A DNA stretch of 22,469 bases from JAENWH01 sp038248745 (GTDB taxonomy: Bacteria; Bacillota; Clostridia; Peptostreptococcales; Anaerovoracaceae), in NCBI GenBank assembly GCA_038248745.1, contig JBBRXC010000011.1, forward strand, positions 1-22,469, read 5' to 3'. Made by a program: the position numbers and the translations under genes. This document shows, piece by piece, positions 1-5,407 of this stretch. The notes below the pieces were generated by a model, which worked only from the letters and a program-made list of their open reading frames with translations, had not been told where the DNA came from and did not search any database. Position 1 is the stretch's first letter; each line of letters begins with the position of its first letter.

Positions 1-992
1 GGGACTTACCCTGGAGAAATAATCCGAGTCCATACAAAGTCTGGATATCAGAAATGATGCTTCAGCAGACAAGAGTGGATACGGTGATTCCATATTTTAA
101 TAGATTCATAGGTGAAATACCTTCTGTTAAGGAATTGGCAGTGATTGAAGAGGATAACCTGTTAAAATTGTGGCAAGGTCTTGGGTATTATAACCGAGCC
201 TTGAATTTGAAGAAGGCTGCCCAAATGATTCTTGAAAAATTTAATGGCGAGATTCCCTCTGAAGTGAAAGACCTAATCACCCTACCTGGTATTGGCCCTT
301 ATTCGGCGGGTGCAATCGCCTCCATCGCCTTTGGGATGAAAGTCCCTTCAGTGGATGGCAACGTTTTGCGCGTCATCACGCGAATTATTGGCAGCAAAGA
401 GGACATTGCGGATTCTAAAATCAAAAAGGAAATTGAAGCTTTTGTCGTTGAGTTACTGCCTTCTGAGAATGTTGGAGATTTTAACCAGGCGCTCATGGAC
501 CTTGGTGCAGTTATCTGTTTGCCGAATGGAGAACCTAAATGCAGGGAATGCCCTGTAAATGAGTTTTGTAAAGGATACCAGCAAGGGATTGCTTCCGAAA
601 TTCCTGTGAAAGCAATGAAAAAAAAGCGGAAGATTGAAAAGAAAACAGTCCTGATTATTTCTTTTCAGGACAAATTTGCCTTGAGAAAACGGAAAAGTGG
701 TGGGTTATTACCAAATCTTTGGGAATTCCCCAACGTGGAAGGCTATTTAACAGAACAGCAATGCGAAAGTCTGCTGAACAGTCAAGGCATGTCGGTGGGT
801 AAGATTAGGCCATTAGAACCATCAAAACATATCTTTACACATCTGGAATGGCATATGAAAGGCTTTTTCGTTGAGGTGGAAGCGGATGAAATAAGGTCAG
901 ATTATGTTTGGGGTTCAAAAGAAGAAATCAATGATCAATATTCTATTCCAACAGCATTTAAATCCATTTTAAAGTTATTTCGGGAAGGTTAG
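1..992 (+). CDS. mutY: A/G-specific adenine DNA glycosylase MutY (5' end outside window)
   Basis: Base-excision repair enzyme that removes adenine mispaired with 8-oxoguanine or guanine. The frame is open from the first base of the window: the codons before the first ATG (54) encode a typical MutY start (LPWR..., PYKVWISE), so the gene begins upstream and the ATG at 54 is internal. Visible in order: the SEMMLQQT motif with the catalytic Glu at 51-53; the helix-hairpin-helix LPGIGPYSAGAIA; the catalytic-Asp motif VDGNVLRV; a four-cysteine [4Fe-4S] loop; and a C-terminal NUDIX-like 8-oxoG recognition domain ending in FTHLEWHMKG. The Fe-S loop is C-X7-C-X2-C-X5-C, one residue longer in the first spacing than the E. 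coli C-X6 form. The gene ends at TAG 990-992 and is followed by a degenerate in-frame copy of its own last codons, then a terminator. Identification is very secure. Confidence 0.96.
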   Translation, partial: DLPWRNNPSPYKVWISEMMLQQTRVDTVIPYFNRFIGEIPSVKELAVIEEDNLLKLWQGLGYYNRALNLKKAAQMILEKFNGEIPSEVKDLITLPGIGPYSAGAIASIAFGMKVPSVDGNVLRVITRIIGSKEDIADSKIKKEIEAFVVELLPSENVGDFNQALMDLGAVICLPNGEPKCRECPVNEFCKGYQQGIASEIPVKAMKKKRKIEKKTVLIISFQDKFALRKRKSGGLLPNLWEFPNVEGYLTEQQCESLLNSQGMSVGKIRPLEPSKHIFTHLEWHMKGFFVEVEADEIRSDYVWGSKEEINDQYSIPTAFKSILKLFREG

Positions 993-1030
993 ATTCTTGA
1001 CATTTTAAAGCTATTTCAGGAATTGTAGAT
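965..1030 (+). repeat. In-frame tandem duplication of the mutY 3' end, stop codon included
   Basis: Positions 965-994 and 1001-1030 match at 25 of 30 bases with a 36-bp period (12 codons). Read in the mutY frame, copy 1 gives ILKLFREG-stop and copy 2, beyond the first stop, gives ILKLFQEL-stop. Both copies carry TAG at the same place (990-992 and 1026-1028). It looks like an old slippage duplication that left a diverged second C-terminal end downstream of the working one. Confidence 0.8.
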
Positions 1031-1040
1031 CTATGATATC

Positions 1041-1084
1041 AAAAAAGGCAACCACAAAATTATTTGTTTGTGGTTGCCTTTTTT
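1041..1084. terminator. Bidirectional intrinsic terminator
   Basis: A perfect 18-bp inverted repeat (1041-1058 against 1067-1084) with an 8-nt loop. The stem begins with six A and ends with six T, so it has a U-tract on either strand. It lies between the convergent ends of mutY (plus) and the ABC-2-like membrane protein (minus) and can serve both. Confidence 0.93.
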
Positions 1085-1100
1085 ACTTGAGCAATTTATA

Positions 1101-1814
1101 TTACTTAATTGGCGCACGCCTCATTAGTAGTAAGCTTCCCAGAGAAAAAATTAAGAAAAGAAGACCAAATGTCAGCATTGAACTGACCGGATTTGGATTG
1201 CTGGTGAGACCAAAAGCTATAGTTACAAGCTCTAGGATTTTCTGGGAAAATACTGGATTAGCATAAGCCAGATATGGTAAAAAAACAAATACGAATACTG
1301 GAGGAAGAATTGAAACAACCAACTTCATAATTAACCCACTTCTATAATAAATGAGATTCACACAATAACCCAGCATAGCAAACATGACATACAGACTGAA
1401 ATTCCAAATCAGGTTTATGGACAGCACTATAACCGGAGTCAACCCCAAAATGTACCCTGATTCGTAAATCATAGAAAATAAACTTACAGACGGTAAAATT
1501 GAGGCGAAAAGATTGGTATAAACAGTATCAATCAGTGCCATAATAATTGATAGGGCTAGCATAGACAGGATATAAGCTTTAAATTGGGTTTTTCTTGAAA
1601 CTCCATTTGCCTGGGCAAATAGAAAATTAGTTCTAAATGAATTTAAACCTATAACAAAGATGAAAATGGCTGTCGCCAATTCAGTCCCTCTAAATTCAAG
1701 GGAGCCTCGCCATAGGGTAGGGAGAAGAAGAGCAGTTAACAGTATGGCGTAGAAAACTAGAATTCGTTTCATTGTCTCTGAAACCTGATATTTTACGGTT
1801 GATTGTAATTTCAT
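1101..1814 (-). CDS. ABC-2-like transporter membrane subunit of a YtrA-type cassette
   Basis: A 237-residue hydrophobic protein with about six predicted membrane segments: an N-terminal helix near residues 16-35, others near 45-60, 82-105, 125-160 and 165-190, and a last one near 212-230 followed by a basic tail (LLLMRRAPIK). No soluble domain or catalytic motif is seen. It is the last gene of a minus-strand operon after a GntR regulator and an ABC ATPase; only 15 bp separate it from the ATPase gene, and its GGAGG lies 9 nt before the ATG. By position and topology it is the membrane half of an ABC exporter or efflux system of the Ytr/Bcr kind. The substrate cannot be read from sequence; such cassettes often respond to cell-wall-active compounds, which is inference here. 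A bidirectional terminator follows. Confidence 0.8.
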   Translation of the reverse strand: MKLQSTVKYQVSETMKRILVFYAILLTALLLPTLWRGSLEFRGTELATAIFIFVIGLNSFRTNFLFAQANGVSRKTQFKAYILSMLALSIIMALIDTVYTNLFASILPSVSLFSMIYESGYILGLTPVIVLSINLIWNFSLYVMFAMLGYCVNLIYYRSGLIMKLVVSILPPVFVFVFLPYLAYANPVFSQKILELVTIAFGLTSNPNPVSSMLTFGLLFLIFSLGSLLLMRRAPIK

Positions 1815-1829
1815 GGGTAGAATCCTCCT

Positions 1830-2681
1830 TTATGAATTAGTCAGATGTATGAACATCTGCTGTAGATCAAGTTTGCTGACTTCAAGTCCTGACGGTAAAT
1901 TGAGATTAGGCGTTTCTTCTAGAATGCTTGCTGTTTTTAACCCTCCAAAGATTTCCGTAGCCAGCACATTTTTTCCTTTGATATATTCCTCCACAAGAGA
2001 AGCATTACCTGAAACCGTATACCCTTTTGACAACAGGGTTTCAACATGATCCACTAAAAGTACTTTGCCTTCATTAATTATAATCACTTCCTCCAGCAGA
2101 CTGGCAACTTCTTCTATTAAGTGGGTTGAAATAATAATCGTTTTAGGATTATTACTGTAATTTTTTAAAAGCTCTTTATAAAACAAATCTCTGTGGTTTG
2201 CATCAAGTCCTAAGACCGGTTCATCCAGAAGTAAAATTTTTGCTTGACTAGATAAAGCAATAATTATTTTGAAAATTGACTGATAGCCGGTAGATAAGGA
2301 TTTGATTTTTTTCTTGGTATCCAGGCTGAATTTTTCGGCAAGAATTTGCGCATAACCGTCATCAAAATCTAGATAAAACTCTTTTGTCCAATGAAAAGCA
2401 TCTTTGACTTTCATGTTTTCAGGATAAAGATTAGAGTCTGTCATGCAATATATTTTGGACAAGGCCTGATCATTTTCCAGAACATTTTCTCCATCAACAA
2501 GGATTTCGCCGTTTGTTGGAAATATCTTATTTGTCATCAGGTTTAGCAAGGTTGTTTTGCCTGCGCCATTTCTGCCTAGAAGCCCATAAATCTTATTTTC
2601 TTCTATGCCCACAGAAACATGTTGCAATGCAGTTGTAGAACCGAATACTTTTGTAATATCTTTAATTTCAATCTGATTCAT
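1830..2681 (-). CDS. ABC transporter ATP-binding protein (YtrB/BcrA-like)
   Basis: A 283-residue nucleotide-binding subunit. Motifs in order: Walker A GRNGAGKTT (about residues 36-44), signature LSTGYQS (129-135; a variant of LSGGQ), Walker B ILLLDEP (149-155) with D-loop GLDA, and the H-loop IIISTH. No clear Q-loop glutamine is visible where it is expected (YCMTDSNLYPENM). The start is placed at ATG 2681 because AAAGGGG lies 8-9 nt upstream; an in-frame ATG at 2699 has no such site and would extend further into the regulator gene. The gene overlaps the regulator's 3' end by 14 bp, which suggests translational coupling. The C-terminal third has no recognised motif and may contact the membrane partner encoded just downstream. 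ATPase identity is certain; substrate unknown. Confidence 0.92.
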   Translation of the reverse strand: MNQIEIKDITKVFGSTTALQHVSVGIEENKIYGLLGRNGAGKTTLLNLMTNKIFPTNGEILVDGENVLENDQALSKIYCMTDSNLYPENMKVKDAFHWTKEFYLDFDDGYAQILAEKFSLDTKKKIKSLSTGYQSIFKIIIALSSQAKILLLDEPVLGLDANHRDLFYKELLKNYSNNPKTIIISTHLIEEVASLLEEVIIINEGKVLLVDHVETLLSKGYTVSGNASLVEEYIKGKNVLATEIFGGLKTASILEETPNLNLPSGLEVSKLDLQQMFIHLTNS

Positions 2682-3045
2682 TTGAATATCCCCTTTCAAT
2701 CATTTCTAAAATTTCATTTTTACCAATATATAGTTTTTTCGCTTCAGAAATCAGCAAGGTAATATAATTTTCAAAAAAATCTTTTTGCCTTCTTTTTAGT
2801 ATCTGGGCCTTCGCTCCGCTGCAGACAAACATACCAAGCCCTCTTTTCTTGTATAATACCGATGCGTCAACTAGTATATTTATTCCTTTTAAAGCAGTTG
2901 CCGGGTTGATCCGATACATGGTTGACATTTCCGTTGTAGAAGGGACTTGGATCTCTTCAGGAAACGCGCCGGTAAGGATTGCATCCATCATCCAGTCCGC
3001 AAGCTGAACATAGATGGGCTTTTCGTTTTTTGAATCCATAAACAT
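2668..3045 (-). CDS. GntR-family transcriptional repressor, YtrA subfamily
   Basis: A 125-residue protein with the GntR winged-helix domain: KPIYVQLADWMMDAILTGAFPEE, then VPSTTEMSTMYRINPATALKGINILV (recognition helix) and the wing VLYKKRGLGMFV. The short C-terminal part (ILKRRQKDFFENYITLLISEAKKLYIGKNEILEMIE) fits the small two-helix effector and dimerisation region of the YtrA subfamily rather than the larger FadR or HutC domains. The start at 3045 is supported by GGAGG 7 nt upstream. It is the first gene of the regulator-ATPase-permease operon, and a dyad overlaps the promoter -10 box directly upstream, so autorepression is likely. In known YtrA systems repression is lifted by antibiotics or envelope stress; the inducer here is unknown. 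Confidence 0.92.
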   Translation of the reverse strand: MFMDSKNEKPIYVQLADWMMDAILTGAFPEEIQVPSTTEMSTMYRINPATALKGINILVDASVLYKKRGLGMFVCSGAKAQILKRRQKDFFENYITLLISEAKKLYIGKNEILEMIERGYSNESD

Positions 3046-3062
3046 AGCAGTACCTCCACTTA

Positions 3063-3092
3063 TATAGTTAACTACTTGTGTAACTAACTATA
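3063..3092. promoter_or_regulatory. Probable GntR/YtrA operator (30-bp dyad)
   Basis: Two 13-bp half-sites around a 4-nt centre: TATAGTTA-AC-TAC (3063-3075) and GTA-AC-TAACTATA (3080-3092). They are complementary at 11 of 13 positions. The right half contains the minus-strand -10 box and the dyad runs across the expected transcription start, so a bound dimer would block initiation. Assignment to the adjacent regulator is inference from position. Confidence 0.72.
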
Positions 3093-3115
3093 CAACATGA
3101 AAATGTAAAAGTCAA
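3087..3115 (-). promoter_or_regulatory. SigA-type promoter of the YtrA-like operon
   Basis: On the minus strand, TTGACT (3110-3115), a 17-nt spacer, and TATAGT (3087-3092). The 5' leader to the regulator start at 3045 would be about 35 nt. The -10 box is part of the dyad described at 3063-3092. Confidence 0.75.
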
Positions 3116-3193
3116 TAGTTTGTTTAAAAAAAATTATTTTATATCAATGAAAAATGTACTAATTATTACTTTAATGATTATTAAAATAATATA

Positions 3194-3222
3194 TTGACAA
3201 ATTGTTAAAATAAGAATAAGAT
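3194..3222 (+). promoter_or_regulatory. Promoter of the antitoxin-like gene
   Basis: Perfect TTGACA (3194-3199), 17-nt spacer, TAAGAT (3217-3222). The spacer contains GTTAAAATAAG, also present at the same place in the promoter at 7798-7826. Confidence 0.68.
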
Positions 3223-3291
3223 AAAAGTGTCTAGAAAAATAAAAACAAATAAAAGCACAGGTTATAAATTTTTAAATAGTGGGGAAAGTAT

Positions 3292-3672
3292 ATGAATATT
3301 TTTGATAAAGCAATAGTATCGAACACAGAGATGATAAAAAATTACAAAATTTGCAGGGAAAAGGCAGATAGCCTAAATAAGGTATTTATCCTTAAAAACA
3401 ATCAACCGGATGCAGTACTGTTTTCGATTAAAAAGTATGAGAAACTCTCTGTATTTATTGAATACCTGGATGAACTCAATGAAGAGGAAATTAATAAACT
3501 TATTAACGCAGTATCGAAAGGCGGGATTTGTGAGAGGGATTCTGTTAATCAATTAATTGAAGAGATTAAAAAAGATGAAGAACTGATGGCGGATAAACTG
3601 GAACGCGTCGCTGATGAAGTTCACGAAATAAATGCTGCTGTCCAAAAAGGTTGTTCGCTGATAGGCGGATGA
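3292..3672 (+). CDS. Orphan Phd/YefM-like antitoxin-type protein
   Basis: A 126-residue acidic protein. Residues about 8-55 (IVSNTEMIKNYKICREKADSL...VFILKNNQPDAVLFSIKKYEKL) resemble the N-terminal DNA-binding fold of Phd/YefM type II antitoxins, with the typical 'NNxPxAVLxSxxxYExL' pattern. The rest is charged and probably helical, without a recognised toxin-binding segment. No toxin gene (RelE, Doc, PemK or similar) is found on either side: the upstream 246 bp are AT-rich and non-coding, and only about 120 bp separate it from ndk. It may be a solitary regulator or an antitoxin whose toxin was lost. GGGGAAA precedes the ATG. The last eight or so codons and the TGA form the 5' and 3' arms of a terminator hairpin. 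Fold assignment moderate, function open. Confidence 0.68.
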   Translation: MNIFDKAIVSNTEMIKNYKICREKADSLNKVFILKNNQPDAVLFSIKKYEKLSVFIEYLDELNEEEINKLINAVSKGGICERDSVNQLIEEIKKDEELMADKLERVADEVHEINAAVQKGCSLIGG

Positions 3673-3679
3673 CCTTTTT
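3644..3679 (+). terminator. Intrinsic terminator inside the 3' coding end
   Basis: Arms 3644-3658 (A-run then GGTTGTTCGC) and 3665-3679 (GCGGATGACC then T-run) around loop TGATAG. The stem has about 14 pairs, some of them G·T. The stop codon TGA (3670-3672) of the antitoxin-like gene is inside the 3' arm. Its stem sequence closely resembles the hairpin at 8030-8067. Confidence 0.8.
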
Positions 3680-3729
3680 GTTAGTGATATTTATCCTTTT
3701 TTAAGTCAAATAATATGTGTTCACATCTA

Positions 3730-3758
3730 TAGACAAAAGCAAAAAGGGTTATTATAAT
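3730..3758 (+). promoter_or_regulatory. Promoter of ndk
   Basis: TAGACA (3730-3735), 17-nt spacer, perfect TATAAT (3753-3758), 38 bp before the ndk start codon. A short ATGTG-TT-CACAT inverted repeat (3715-3726) lies just upstream and could be an operator, but nothing else supports that. Confidence 0.72.
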
Positions 3759-3796
3759 GGGGACAAGTGTTAAATCAGTATAAAAGGAGCCTAATT

Positions 3797-4195
3797 ATGG
3801 AAAGAACCTATGTAATGTTGAAACCGGATGCAGCAAAACGGGGTCTAATCGGTGAAATTATCGCAAGAATCGAAGCAAAGGGATACCAGGTATCAAATGC
3901 AAAGATGATGACGCTTGAATCGGTTATTTTGAGAGAGCATTATGCTCACGTGACAGATCAGCCTTTTTATCCAGGGATGGAAGAATACATGATTTCGGGC
4001 CCTGTCCTCGCAATGATTGTTGAAGGGGAAAATGTTGTACAGGGAGCTAGAATCCTCATGGGAGCCACAAAATTCGAGGATGCCAAACCGGGAACCATAC
4101 GTGGTGACTACGCCATGAACACCACTCAAAATTTGATGCACAGCTCTGATACATTAGAAAATGCAGAAATAGAAATCAATCGGTTTTTTAAGTAA
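3797..4195 (+). CDS. ndk: Nucleoside diphosphate kinase
   Basis: Cytoplasmic enzyme that moves the gamma phosphate from ATP to nucleoside diphosphates through a phosphohistidine. The 132-residue length is typical of a bacterial Ndk. Visible: the N-terminal ERTYVMLKPDAAKRGLIGEII with the nucleotide-binding Lys9; PFYPGMEEYMISGPVLAMIVEG; RGDYAMN; and the active-site block NLMHSSD with catalytic His115. The start is ATG 3797, set by AAAGGAG 7 nt upstream; the open frame runs back to 3767 but has no ribosome binding site there. It has its own promoter. The tandem TAA TAA stop and flanking codons are repeated in frame 24 bp downstream. corA follows after 60 bp with no terminator seen, so the two may be co-transcribed. 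Confidence 0.97.
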   Translation: MERTYVMLKPDAAKRGLIGEIIARIEAKGYQVSNAKMMTLESVILREHYAHVTDQPFYPGMEEYMISGPVLAMIVEGENVVQGARILMGATKFEDAKPGTIRGDYAMNTTQNLMHSSDTLENAEIEINRFFK

Positions 4196-4229
4196 TAAGT
4201 GCATTGCTTTTTCAAGTAATAAGCGCATC
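4182..4229 (+). repeat. In-frame tandem duplication of the ndk 3' end, stop codons included
   Basis: Positions 4182-4205 and 4206-4229 match at 20 of 24 bases, back to back, period 24 bp (8 codons). In the ndk frame copy 1 reads FFK-stop-stop-VH and copy 2 reads FFK-stop-stop-AH. Thus the double TAA stop is duplicated as well. Confidence 0.78.
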
Positions 4230-4255
4230 GTCAAGGATGAAGAGGGTAATTATTT

Positions 4256-5320
4256 ATGGACACAACGATGAAAAAGAAATCTGTAAAAACAGGTTTGCCT
4301 CCGGGAAGCCTGGTACATATAGGCGAAAAGAAAAATGATGCTGTTCAAATCAGTCTGCTCAGTTATAACGAAAATGGCTTTAAGGAAATACCGGTGGATA
4401 TCAATAATATGAGCGCGCTTGTCCCGACAAAATCGGACATACATTGGATTGCAGTAGAAGGTATCCATGATGTGGATGTTATCAAAAATTTGGGTGAGGT
4501 TTTTGGTTTACATCCTTTGGTACAGGAAGATATATTAAATACCGATCATCGCCCTAAAATTGAAAACTATGACAACTACGCATATATTGTCGCAAAATTA
4601 CTTCTGCATGATGAAAATCAAAGTGAGTATACCAATGAACAAGAAAGCTTTATTTTAGGCCAAAACTATGTCATTTCATTTAGTGAAAGAAAAACAGAGA
4701 TATACAGCCCTGTAAAGGAAAGAATCCGGAAGGGTGGCGGACATATCAGAAAAATGGGTTCCGATTATTTACTTTATTCTTTACTGGATGTCATTGTCGA
4801 CAATTACTTTAATGTGCTGGAAAAATTGAGCGATGAAATTGAGATTGCAGAAGATGAGCTGATTTCAAATCCGTCGCCCAATACTTTGAAGGGTATTCAT
4901 CAGTTTAAAAGACAGATGCTGTATATACATAAAGCTGTCTGGCCTTTGAGAGAAGTCATTGGTGAGCTGGAACGAAATGAAACCTCGCTGGTGAAAGAAT
5001 CAACATCCTTATATATACGGGATTTGTATGATCATGTCATTCAAATTATGGAGACGGTAGAAACATTAAGGGATATCTTATCTAGTATGCTAGATATGTA
5101 TCTTTCCAGTATCAGCAATAGAATGAACGAAGTCATGAAAATTCTGACGATTATATCTACTCTTTTCATCCCATTAACGTTTATTGTGGGGCTGTATGGC
5201 ATGAATTTCAGGTACATGCCAGAGTTGAACTGGCCGTTTATGTATCCGGTAGTGTGGGTTATCATGATTTCAATCGTTATTTTTATGCTTGCTTTCTTTA
5301 AACGGAAAAAATGGTTTTAG
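4256..5320 (+). CDS. corA: CorA-family magnesium/cobalt transport protein
   Basis: A 354-residue divalent-cation channel of the inner membrane. A large cytoplasmic N-terminal domain (residues about 1-290; HWIAVEGIHDVDVIKNLGEVFGLHPLVQEDIL is the conserved early block) is followed by a long helix and two membrane segments (about 297-314 and 329-347). The signature YGMNF is at 314-318, with the periplasmic loop FRYMPEL, and the protein ends in a basic cytoplasmic tail (FKRKKWF). These are the hallmarks of CorA/Mg2+ transporters; the family also carries Co2+ or Ni2+. AGAGGGT precedes the ATG. No M-box riboswitch fits in the 60-bp gap after ndk. A c-di-GMP protein gene follows 87 bp downstream, possibly on the same transcript. 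Confidence 0.95.
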   Translation: MDTTMKKKSVKTGLPPGSLVHIGEKKNDAVQISLLSYNENGFKEIPVDINNMSALVPTKSDIHWIAVEGIHDVDVIKNLGEVFGLHPLVQEDILNTDHRPKIENYDNYAYIVAKLLLHDENQSEYTNEQESFILGQNYVISFSERKTEIYSPVKERIRKGGGHIRKMGSDYLLYSLLDVIVDNYFNVLEKLSDEIEIAEDELISNPSPNTLKGIHQFKRQMLYIHKAVWPLREVIGELERNETSLVKESTSLYIRDLYDHVIQIMETVETLRDILSSMLDMYLSSISNRMNEVMKILTIISTLFIPLTFIVGLYGMNFRYMPELNWPFMYPVVWVIMISIVIFMLAFFKRKKWF

Positions 5321-5407
5321 TTACAGAAATGCTGTAAATGCTCTTCATTGATGAGACAGTCAAAAATATTTAATATCACTAGGTTGGTAAAATGGGGGAA
5401 TAGCCAT

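Noticed and set aside
1033..1266. 77-residue open frame over the terminator and the end of the ABC-2-like gene
   Set aside because: It crosses a perfect intrinsic terminator and is antisense to the membrane protein's C-terminus; no ribosome binding site.
3715..3726. ATGTG-TT-CACAT palindrome as a CRP/FNR-type site before the ndk promoter
   Set aside because: The spacing of the half-sites does not fit the CRP or FNR consensus (TGTGA-N6-TCACA, TTGAT-N4-ATCAA) and there is a single short copy.
4196..4255. M-box magnesium riboswitch before corA
   Set aside because: Only 60 bp are available, much shorter than an M-box, and they are partly the ndk end repeat.
5321..5337. TTACAG-N5-CTGTAA inverted repeat right after the corA stop
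   Set aside because: Only six base pairs and no T-run; too weak to call a terminator, and such short repeats are expected in AT-rich DNA.
5348..5407. 20-residue N-terminal extension of the PAS/GGDEF/HD-GYP protein
   Set aside because: No ribosome binding site before ATG 5348, while ATG 5408 has GGGGGA at the right distance and the PAS domain begins there.
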